A DNA stretch of 64,000 nt from Macrostomum hystrix (taxonomy: Eukaryota > Platyhelminthes > Macrostomidae): contig CATNEN010000035.1 in assembly GCA_950097015.1 (NCBI GenBank), positions 323,001 to 387,000 on the forward strand, given 5' to 3'. Below are positions 54,845 through 64,000 of the stretch, piece by piece; position 1 is the first letter of the stretch, and every line of letters starts with the position of its first letter. A program made the position numbers and the translations under genes. The notes below the pieces were generated by a model, which searched no databases, was not told the DNA's origin, and saw nothing but the letters and a program-made list of their open reading frames with translations.

Positions 54845-57058
54845 ACAATCATTTCTATGAAGTGTGAAGCAGCGTGACAAAAAGGAATTGTTTGCTCGCC
54901 TGATATTAAAATGAGAAATAATTACATTCATCAGCCATGTCATTGCTGCGGCCTGGCCATGTTGAACTTGCCAAACAGAGGATTTTTTAAAGAGGCTGCA
55001 TAAAAATGGTCTGAAAGCGCGTCTGCGAGATAGAGGTGAAGAGCCGGGCTTCCGCTTCAAAATAATCCCATGGCTAGCTGATGAGAGCATGAATTTGCCA
55101 GTTGGGATTTAGCTAGATGGGGATGGCTGACCGGTCGGTCTGTCATGCCCTGAGACACGCGAACAAGCACAAGAGGCAGGGAGGGTTCGTGAGCAGCTCG
55201 GATTGAAATCCTCGAACAGCTCAACATTTTTAGGCGTCTGGAGGTCGACTAGCGGCCCGTCTAGTTTTCCTCTTCTTCTGCCAACTCCTCCCATTTTCCT
55301 GACCTCTTCATACAGGAAATCACTCTCGATCCATCCCTCTGTCTGTCTGCCTGTCTTTTGACATCGCCTGTACCTACGATTCACACCTCTCCATCGTCCC
55401 TCACTCAGTAGAATCTCGGCCAGTTTTGCCTCACCAGAATAGGCAAAGATAGAGGCGGGAGCGCAAAACAATACTTTAGCATTCATGCTCTTCTTGCTTT
55501 CCACCGATCCTTTAGGGGAGAGACAGGACTGTCTAATGTGGATACAGAGAGATGCGAGATGGGGGAGGCTGGGGATCATGAGGGACAGGCTCGGATGGGA
55601 GAGGGGATTTGGGGGAGAACTCTACAGACTCCGAGCTGTTCTTTTCCCTAGGAGTGGGCGCTGTCCCCTCTTCCCCTCCCCCAACACCCCTGCGCGCCTC
55701 CCTCTCAAAATAGCAACGATGCCAAGCTTGAGCCCCACCCCGAAATCTCCCATCCCGTGCCATCCCAACTCCTTGCCCGCTCCCTTCTAGCTGTCCGTCC
55801 GTCCGTGACCTTCTTCTCCGCCTCGACGTTGCCCACTTTTGCACTTATTTCTCTTTCTGCCCTCTTGCTGTCTATTAGCTAGATCTTCTTTGGCTGCTGC
55901 TGCTGCTGCTGCTGCTGCTGGCCCACCCCACAGGCGCAGCAGCCTCGCACTCGGCCAGAGAACTTCGAGTCGATAGGCGAATGAATTCTGGACAAAGACA
56001 AGGCTGAGGCAGGGCGACATTAAGCGACCCTCCGATTTGGGGGAATCAGATCAGACTATTGTAGCCACTGAGATTAACAGGAGAATCACAGACTGGCAGA
56101 GTTGCGAGAGTGAGACAGAAGCAGATTAAGCGCAGCCGCATAGTTGTTTATAGGCAGAAGACAAGGAAAACAAGAAAATACTTTTCCTTGTAAGCGATTT
56201 AACAACACAAGGTAATGCTGAAACATGGTCCCAATCCGACTTCCTTGCATCTTTCTAGCAAAGGTGTCATCAGCCCTCACTCTAGCTACTGCAAGTACTA
56301 TTAGCTCTTCGGCCACTTATTCATGGGCGAGACTCTAACAAATTATTAGAGGATGAGTGGTAGAGGCTGCTGCTGCTGCTTCTGAAAGCTGCGAGCGGAG
56401 TAATCGGCTAATCCTGTTAAGTCCTTCTAGCATAGAGGGAGCAGGGCCCGCTCTTTCCTTTTCTCTCAGCCTGCAAAGCTGCAATTCTCGGGCAGGGCCC
56501 AGTCGGGTGTGCGGCCCGCTGCTCTAAGGACAGCGCGGATTGGGGAGAACTGTCCCAGGGATAGGGAATTGTGGAGAAGAGCGAGAAACACGGGGAGAAC
56601 GGGACCGAGGAGAGAGAAAATAGCGGAGCAGGAGAGAAGGAGAGAGACAGAGGTGCTAGCGAAGAGAAGGCGGCCAACCCCTCTCCTGCAGCTCCTCCCA
56701 TCCTCGCTGGCTCGATAGAAAAGACGAAAATCCCAGCTCTCAGCGGCGGCGAACGAAGAAGAAGAAATCAGGGTGGGGCGGAGTCGCTCTGTCTCTGAAC
56801 TCGAGCACTAATTGCGGGCCGTAGCGAAACCTGCCTTTGCCAATCTCGCCAATCCATCGAAGGATTCCAGTCTCTCTGCAGGGGCATTTATCAACCATCG
56901 CTACTGAGCAACTAAATAGAATTTTTAATCGGCTTTAAGTCACCGGAAGGGCATTGTGTCATCTTGGCTTGTTTGAACGGTGCAAAGGCCATTTCTGTAC
57001 AACAGCAGCGACCCCGAAGCCCGGAGGCGGCGACGGCGGGCGAGGCAGCAGGCAGCCA
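54845..57058 (+). other. Upstream region of RGS gene; probable promoter and 5' UTR
   Basis: GC-richer than the rest, with a short GCT/CAG microsatellite at 55895-55920. Open frames on both strands are low-complexity. No promoter element can be named with confidence. Confidence 0.3.
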
Positions 57059-57329
57059 ATGACTGCCGCGCCAGCCAATTGCAGCTACCAGCAGCAGCAG
57101 CAGCAGCAGGCACTGATCAGCAAGTCACCAAAGGCCCTGACAAACTCAAACAGCAGTTTGGCAAAGCAGCAACAGCAGCAGCAGCTGCAGCAGAAGCAGC
57201 GCCAAAAGAAGCAATCAGCAAAGCAGCAGAAAAAGCAGCAGGTGGCAAAATCTTCGCTGCCGGGCAGAAGCAACGGCGGGCAGATGCGCCGATTGGCTCA
57301 CGCCTCCTCTGACCACAGCAGCGGCGGTG

Positions 57330-57367
<38 letters not shown>

Positions 57368-60300
57368 GGCGGTGGCGGAGGCAACCTGAGCGATGACGAC
57401 GGAGACGATGATGGCGACTCGCCGGCTAGCGGTCGCGGTGGTGGGCACACCTGCTGCCTCTTCTGGTGCTGCTGCTGCTCCTGGTGGGTGAAGCATTGGT
57501 AACATTCGCTGGGTCCCAGGCCGCAAAGGAATCGAATCAGGAATCGCAGCTAGAATCGAATCAGGAATCGCAGCTAGAATCGAATCAGGAATCGCAGCTA
57601 GAACCAAAACTGCTTGCAATCTAAATAAAAAATGAATCACGATTTAAAGTAGACAACCAGTTTGCAAAAGACGGCAAAAAATCTGGAATCGCAGCTAAAA
57701 TAAAAACTCATAAGAATCGAATGAGGATTCGAAGCTACAATCTCATCAGGAAACGCAGCTAGAATCGAAAAAGGAACCGCAGCTAGAATCGAATCAGGAA
57801 TCGAAGCTAGAATCGAAACAGGAATCGAAGCTAGAATCGAATCAGGAATCGAAGCTAGAATCAAATCAGGAATCGAAGCTAGAATCGAATCGGGAATCCA
57901 AGCTAGAATCAAAGCAAGAATCGCAGCTAGAAAAAACCGCTGTAAGAACCGAATCAGGAATCGCAGCTAGTGTCGAATCAAGAGTCGAATCTAGAATTGA
58001 TCCGGTAATCGGAATTTTTTACTGATGAGAAACCAAGTTAAAAGAGAAATTGAATTTGTTAAATTTACTAAGCATAGGAATTTATCATGGCTTTCGCCAA
58101 TTAAGGGATTTGGTGAATTGAGAAAAAGGGAATTTGAGTAAGGGAATTTTCCATCTGGCTCACTGCAGTCTCACAGAGCCGCAGCGCAGGCAGGACGAGT
58201 CATCTCGAACGTCCGGCAACAATACGCAGCCTCCAAAAGACTCCTCAGTGCGCGACTTCGACAGGTGAGAACAACTGACACCATTGCTGGCAGCTTGCGG
58301 GATGGGATGAAGGGTAGGGTGCTGGGATTTTGAGTAGGGTGCTGGGATGCTGAGTAGGGTGTTGGGATGCTGAGTAGGGTGTTGGGATGCTGAGTAGGGT
58401 GCTGAATTTTGAGTAGGGTGCTGGGATGCTGAGTAGGGTGTTGGGATGCTGAGTAGGGTGCTGAATTTTGAGTAGGGTGCTGGGATGCTGAGTAGGGTGC
58501 TGGGATTTTGAGTAGGGAGCTGGGATGCTGAGTAGGGTGCTGGGATGCTGAGTAGGGTGCTGGGATGCTGAGTAGGGTGCTGGGATGCTGAGTAGGGTGC
58601 TGGGATGCTGAGTAGGGTGCTGGGATTTTGAGTAGGGTGCTGGGATGCTGAGTAGGGTGCTGGGATTTTGAGTAGGGTGCTGGGATTTTGAGTAGGGTGC
58701 TGGGATTTTGAGTAGCGAGCTGGGATTTTGAGTAGGGTGCTGGGATGCTGAGTAGGGTGCTGGGATGTTGGGTAGGGTGCTGGTGTGGTAGGCAGGGTGC
58801 TGGTGTTGTAGGCAGGGTGCTGGTGTTGTAGGCAGGGTGCTGGTGTGGTAGGCAGCGTGCTGGTGTGGTAGGCAGGGTGCTGGGTGTTGGTCTTCAATCC
58901 CAAAGTGGCTGAGCTCAGGTCATTAGACGGCCGCCAAGTGGTTGCAAGTGTTGCTGTTGCCATTGGTGATAACCGCTTTTCGTTAAAAATGTGACTAGTC
59001 ATGCAGGTATGCAGAGAATGAGTGACGTTAATGATTGATGATGCCCTGGGTGGCACGCTTGAGCTGATATCCGTTTGATAGATGACTGACTTATCTATAA
59101 TGCTTGCCCGGCACAGTGCGGCTTGGAGCGAGATTTCAGGAGCAGTCATAAATACAGATTCGACCTGGGGATACAGGTTAGAAGTATAGCACTCACCTCT
59201 CCTCTCCTCTCCTCTCCTCTTCTATTTTCTCCTCCCCACTTCCCACCTCTATTCTCTCCTCTTTTCGCATCTCCTCTCCTCCTCTCTCCTCCCCTCTCCT
59301 CTCCCATTCTCCCCTCTTTCCTCCTCTATCCTCTCCTCTTTTCGCATCTCATCTCATCCCATCCATTCTCATCTCCTGCCCTGTTCTCAGCTCTCCTTTC
59401 CTCTCCAATTAAGCGCACGCATCGCACCGCAATGGACAGACCAATTTCCCGCCGTTTCGAACTGCCTTTCACAAACACTGCTAGTTGCCCCATTCAATAT
59501 GCAAAAGTGCAGCGGTCGGTCAGCGAACGTGACCAGCAGAGTAGGCGGACGGGCAAGCCCCACCAATGGACACACGAACTGGACACAAAACACGTCTCTC
59601 CTCTGCTCTGCTAGCTTCTCTTGGCTCAGCTAGCTAGCCAGCTCGTCAGCATGCAGTCGTCAGTCGGTGGGGGGGGGGTGGAGGCGCCGGACAAGGGCCG
59701 AAATGCGTGTCCTATGAGATTAATTTGCAATCCGGGCTGAGAGGGAGCGAAACGGAATAGAACGCGTGTGTCTCAGGGCTGAGAAATAAGAAGCCACTAG
59801 AAGCAGGGGCCGGCGAGTAAAACCTAAAATAGGTTGCCAGCAGCGAGAAGGGTTAGGTGGTGACACTTAGGGGAAAAAGCAATTTATTCCCGTGAGCAGA
59901 GCTGGGCTGGCAGTCGCTGCTCACTTCCTGTCCGAATATCACTCACTCTCTCCCGCTTTAAACAAAAACTTGTACTCCTAAACTGCGTTGCTAATAAGAG
60001 AATCACAATTAAAAAAAGCAGAACTTCATCTATAAATAAGCATTCTATCTTTGGTTGAAAATGTAGTTCTGAATTGAGTTGAGCAGGCCCCTTTGCTGCA
60101 CGCACTAACCGGAGGAATGGAGGCTGAGGTTGTTGCTAGGCCAGCACGCAGATGGGGATAAAAGTTTGGAGTCGACCGGCGGTTCTGAATACACCAAGCT
60201 CACCCCCTGGTGGGGACAGTGGGTAATAGCCGTGATTAGGTCTGGCTGGCATCTCTTTCTCTGCGGCAGCAGCAGCGGCAGCAGCAGCGGCAGCGGCAGC

Positions 60301-63300
60301 GGCAGCGGCTCTGTGTGTGGCCTGAGCTGCCGTCTCCAACCGCACGCCACACATCCCAACAACCCGCATATTGGGCCTCCCTAGTCGAGGAATTCCAGAC
60401 CAGCTCCATCATCTCCCCCGGGCCTCTCTTTCCCTCCCTCTCTCTTCACCCCGCCGCTCCCAGAGAAAAATAAACGGGAAATCGTGGGACTGGTCGGGGG
60501 TTCCTGACCATCCCTCCCTCCTCTGACGCGCTTCCTTTCAACTTCCCGATCCCAAATCCCAAAGCCTGGCTTAAGCTCATGCCCGAGCAGCGCCATTCTG
60601 TCCACCCGGCCGCTCACTTATTTCACCCTTTCCTTATCCTCCTTTTTCCCCTCGATTATCCCTTTGATTTTCAGAGAAAGGCAGAAAGAAAAACGATTGG
60701 AAAGAGTGAGCGATAGAGAGAGAGAGCTGTTTAAAGGCCACGTGACCCAGGCAGTCTCACTGAGTGTGCATGGTAGGCAGTCGGTTATGCCTCTAAACCA
60801 GCAGCTCAGACACTTCCTGCTGCATTTCAGCATCTCCAAGGAGGAGGCCAAAGTCTGGGGCGAGTCCTTCGACAAACTGATGCAGAGTTCAAGTGAGTGC
60901 TGAATGCGCTATGCCCAATTTTTATGACCATTGTTATCTCTGTTCTTGTAAATGTGGTCAAGCGCATTACATTTTATGTATGAATGCAAGATGCATTAAA
61001 TACGAATGTACAGATATGCTAAATAACCGATATATTAAAAGAACTTCCTCTCCTCTCCTCTCCTCTCCTCCCTTCTCCTCTCCTCTCCTCTCCTCTCCTC
61101 TCCTCTCCTCTCCTCCCTCTACTCACTCTCCTCTCCTCTCCTCCCTCCCTTCTCCTCTCCTCCTCTCCTCTCCTCTCCTCTCCTCTCCTCCCTCTCCTCT
61201 CATCTTTCCCATTTCCTCTCCCATCCTATCCTCATCTCGCCTGCTCTCTTCTTCTCTCGCCCCCTCTCCTCTCCGCTCTCCTTTTCTCCCCTTCCCTCCT
61301 CTACTCTCCTTTCCTCTCTTCTACCCTCAACCTCCTCTCTTCTCCTCCCTCCCTTCTCCTCTTCTCCTTTCCCTCTCCTCTCCTCTTTCCCCTTTCCTCT
61401 CCAATCCACCCTCCCCTCCCCTCTCCCCTTACCTCTCCTCTCTCTCTTTCCTCTTCCATCCTATCCTCTCATCTCATCTGCCCTCCCCTCCTCTCTTCTT
61501 CTCTCCCCTCCTCTCCTCTCCTCAGGTCGCCCTGTCCACTTAGGTCTGATGTGAGCAATGAAGCATTTTAAGTTTTATCACGTGACCAATTAGTCCCCCA
61601 GTGACAATAAACTCTCCTGCTGTTCGCGCAGATGGACGAAAAGCGTTTAGAGAGTTTCTCAAATCGGAGTACAGCGAGGAGAACATCCTGTTCTGGTTGG
61701 CATGCGAAGATCTCAAAAAGGAGGTCACACCGGAAGCAATCGAAGAGAGGGCCAGGGTCATCTATGAGGACTACATCTCTATACTGAGTCCCAAGGAGGT
61801 GAGGCGAAGTCGCATATTTCACTGCTAATAATATCAACATCTGCAGGCAGCTCTGGCTTTGGCGCAAAATTAGTCGACTGCCGACCCGAGGCCAATGCTG
61901 AGGCTATTCACTTGAACAGACACAATAAGGCATGGTGTGCTCGTCTTACCAGGGGCGTAGCCATGGGGCCACGCCCCTTTCTGGTTGTGGCGCCCCCTGG
62001 TTAATAATAATAATAACAATAATTGCAGGAGGGCTGCGGGCAGTGGCACATTATTTAGTGACACTAGACCCGCAGCCAGCGAGGAGGCAATTCTGCCCAT
62101 TTCGCTGACTCTTGAGCACACACGCAAACAGATACTGTACTCGTACGCAGGCACACGCTCACACAGGTGTGTACATCTGCCCTGACTTTCTCATCGTCAG
62201 GCAGTGTACATTTCACTGTGCCTTGGAGGTTGGCCCTCAAGGGCGTAAATTGCACGACAAGCCCCCAAGCCTTCTCTCCGCGGCTGCATGCGCCCCAAAT
62301 AAATGTGGCCTCGCCGTGGAATCGAACTTAGGGACCGTGGTGCGAGAGGCAAACGCAATAACCGCTCTGCCACCGACCCCCCGCACCCCCTGGTTGTGGC
62401 ACCCCCTTGGTTGTGGCACCCACTGGTTGTGGCACCCCCTTGGTTGTGGCACCCACTAGTTGTGGCGCCCCTTGGTTGTGGCGCCCACTAGTTGTGGCGC
62501 CCCTTGGTTGTGGTACCCACTAGTTGTGGCGCCCCTTGGTTGTGGCGCCCACTAGTTGTGGCGCCCCTTGGTTGTGGCGCCCACTAGTTGTGGCGCCCCT
62601 TGGTTGTGGCACCCACTAGTTGTGGCGCCCCTTGGTTGTGGCACCCACTAGTTGTGGCGCCCCTTGGTTGTGGCACCCACTAGTTGTGGCGCCCCTTGGT
62701 TGTGGCACCCACTAGTTGTGGCGCCCCTTGGTTGTGGCACCCACTAGTTGTGGCGCCCCTTGGTTGTGGCACCCACTAGTTGTGGCGCCCCTTGGTTGTG
62801 GCACCCACTAGTTGTGGCGCCCCTTGGTTGTGGCACCCACTAGTTGTGGCGCCCCTTGGTTGTGGCACCCACTAGTTGTGGCGCCCCTTGGTTGTGGCAC
62901 CCACTAGTTGTGGCGCCCCTTGGTTGTGGCACCCACTAGTTGTGGCGCCCCTTGGTTGTGGCGAAGGCCCGCCTTCCCGTCCCCAAGAAAAGATCCTGGC
63001 TGCGCAACTGCATCTGCCACGACTTTCTCACCTTCAACAGTGTACACTCTTATTTTGTCTTGCGGTTTGGCCCTTAAGTCGCCAAAATGATGTATTCGTG
63101 AAATTAACCATTTCAACGTCTATACTAGCCTTTTATTCATCTTTTTCACCTTTGCGAACATTCGCAAGGTGAGCCTAGACGCTCGAGTACGCGAGATCAT
63201 CAACAAGAACATGGTGGAGCCTACCGCACACACCTTCGACGACGCCCAGGTACAAATCTTCACCCTGATGCACAGGGACTCCTATCCCAGATTCTTAAAC

Positions 63301-63408
63301 TCGCAATTTTACAAACTGCTGGCCACTGGCTCGGAAGGCAGCGTCGGCAGCAGCGGGGGCGGCGGCGGAGGCGGCGGAGGCGGCGGAGGCGCAGTGAATT
63401 CTGCGTGA
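57059..63408 (+). CDS. RGS17/RGS20-type (RZ subfamily) regulator of G-protein signalling
   Basis: GTPase-activating protein for G-alpha subunits (RZ members act on Gz/Gi/o), held at membranes by a palmitoylated cysteine string. Exons 57059-57483, 58169-58264, 60831-60892, 61632-61798 and 63169-63408 join in phases 2, 2, 1, 0 and give 329 residues. The cysteine string TCCLFWCCCCSCL is at 131-143; its last Cys codon is split by intron 1. The RGS domain (about 187-302) contains FREFLKSEYSEENILFWLAC, YEDYISILSPKEVSL, EIINKN and HRDSYPRFLNSQFYK, matching RGS17/RGS20 almost residue for residue. Unusual parts are the long Gln-rich and Lys-rich N-terminus, a run of about 22 Gly before the cysteine string, an acidic DDDGDDDGD patch and a Gly-rich C-terminal tail; vertebrate relatives are about 210-240 residues. 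The ATG at 57059 is the first in the open frame. Confidence 0.93.
57525..57990. repeat. 24-bp minisatellite in RGS intron 1
   Basis: Units CGAATCAGGAATCGCAGCTA then GAAT, starting about 40 bp after the exon 1 donor and decaying toward the exon 2 side. Confidence 0.94.
58305..58880. repeat. 20-bp minisatellite in RGS intron 2
   Basis: Units GCTGGGATGCTGAGTAGGGT with GGATTTTG and GTGTTGTAGGCAG variants, beginning about 40 bp after the exon 2 donor. Confidence 0.95.
58885..60830 (+). other. Remainder of RGS intron 2
   Basis: Includes a CCTCT-rich polypyrimidine tract (about 59195-59400), a G9 run near 59670 and a GGCAGC/CAGCAG microsatellite (60265-60310). No coding exon was recognised between exons 2 and 3. 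Confidence 0.5.
61045..61530. repeat. Polypyrimidine CCTCT tract in RGS intron 3
   Basis: About 490 bp almost purely C and T on the + strand, ending about 100 bp before exon 4. Confidence 0.95.
62003..62380 (-). mobile_element. tRNA-derived SINE, family B, in RGS intron 4
   Basis: The minus-strand head has an A-box-like TGGCAGAGCGGTTAT (62358-62372) and a B box GTTCGATTCC (62318-62327). The body follows, ending in an ATT-repeat tail (AATAATAATAAT on +). CCCCCTGGTT at 61993-62002 and 62386-62395 forms a candidate target-site duplication. Confidence 0.88.
62386..62962. repeat. 32-bp minisatellite in RGS intron 4
   Basis: Units GGTTGTGGCACCCACTAGTT then GTGGCGCCCCTT, abutting the SINE. A single GGTTGTGGCGCCCCCTGG also lies on the far side of the SINE at about 61984-62000. 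Confidence 0.96.
62985..63095 (-). mobile_element. SINE family B fragment
   Basis: Contains CATCTGCCACGACTTTCTCA, CAGTGTACACTCTTA and TTTGGCCCTTAAG, matching the middle of the SINE B body. It lies about 75 bp before exon 5. Confidence 0.65.
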
Positions 63409-64000
63409 TGACGGACAGACGGAAATGTACCAAGAGCCGTGCGTGGAGCACTGCCAGGAACACTTGATAGATGTAGATAAATTTTTTATCTTGTTTTAGG
63501 ACAATTTTCAAGTTGGGAACATTTGGCATGTTAGGATTTTATCGAGTTATTCTGCAGTCAGCGAACATTCAATTGACATCACAATGCAACCGCGGCGGTC
63601 CTAATATTTGTCTATTGCTATTCTTCTTATTTTGGTTCAACCCAAAGTTTTCTGTTCTGTTTTCAATTCGCACCTACCAGAATTTTGTCTTACTCCTACC
63701 CAGCGTTCGTCATTGCATCTGCAACAATTGCGAGACATGTTTCAGACTTATTTGTCTTCTTTTTTTGTTCAATTTTTCTGCACACCACAATGAGGCGATC
63801 GCTGATGCGGACACAGCCCCAACGCCCCGATGGCCCAGTGTTGCGAACATTGAACGCAATTTGCTGCGCTGCTTCTTCAACATTCCTGGAACGGCGCACC
63901 AACTGATGTAAACAAATATTTTGTGTTTCCGCTATTTTTTAAAGTTTAGCTAGCTATAAGAAAAATGCGAATTAGCTCATCAGGCAAACACACTAGCAAG
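63409..64000 (+). other. RGS gene 3' UTR and flank
   Basis: Non-coding sequence after the TGA at 63406-63408. No canonical AATAAA was found before the window ends, so the transcript end is undefined. Confidence 0.4.

Noticed and set aside
58160-59149. 329-codon minus-strand frame with TLLKIPAPYS-type repeats
   Set aside because: Frame through the 20-bp array of RGS intron 2, on the opposite strand to a well-supported gene.
61945-61990. CAGGGGCGTAGCCATGG as a hAT-type terminal repeat
   Set aside because: No matching inverted end or 8-bp duplication could be found, so a transposon cannot be claimed.
62318-62372. Functional Ser/Leu-type tRNA gene
   Set aside because: A and B box words only; arms are diverged and attached to a SINE body found in several copies.

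Overview
This window is animal (invertebrate metazoan) nuclear DNA. It holds four multi-exon genes with GT-AG introns, two families of tRNA-derived SINE, an LTR retrotransposon primed by tRNA-Gln, a LINE 3' end, and an exceptional load of minisatellites. The genes look bilaterian. A spiralian or flatworm-like genome is possible, but I cannot fix the phylum from sequence alone.

Layout, with all four conserved genes on the + strand. (1) 1-5354: intergenic, with a 2.2 kb GA-rich minisatellite and a 1.2 kb polypyrimidine tract. (2) 5355-14360: an 11-exon, six-EF-hand calbindin/calretinin-type gene of 316 codons. (3) 18281-29012: a 5-exon insulin receptor substrate (IRS)-like gene with PH, PTB and a YxxM tail, 649 codons. 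(4) 29480-31305: an AGT/AGC microsatellite containing a SINE. (5) 31636-44218: a complete but decayed Gypsy-type element on the - strand. It has both LTRs, a tRNA-Gln primer site, a polypurine tract and gag-pol remnants. Its gag/protease junction is split by about 3 kb of foreign DNA, which carries an unrecognised gene with its own TATA box and poly(A) signal; the adjoining gag is further broken by a LINE fragment with a perfect 12-bp target duplication. A foldback element sits in the Gypsy leader. (6) 44527-48251: a 4-exon TMEM59-family type I membrane protein, 307 codons. (7) 48820-57000: minisatellites and SINE relics. (8) 57059-63408: a 5-exon RGS17/RGS20 (RZ-subfamily) gene with a cysteine string, 329 codons.

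Exon borders were placed by hand from splice consensus, phase agreement and protein continuity. Every junction in the four conserved genes keeps frame. The four genes have no obvious shared pathway beyond signalling: calcium buffering, insulin/PI3K adaptor, Golgi/endosomal membrane protein, and G-alpha GTPase activation.

Most introns longer than about 400 bp carry a minisatellite, usually with its own repeat unit. Several arrays start within tens of bases of a splice site, one unit is shared between two genes, and several arrays repeat splice-site-like words. The most novel candidates are the orphan gene inside the Gypsy element, a duplicated start region inside the IRS gene that could encode a PH/PTB-less isoform, and the splice-site-like arrays.
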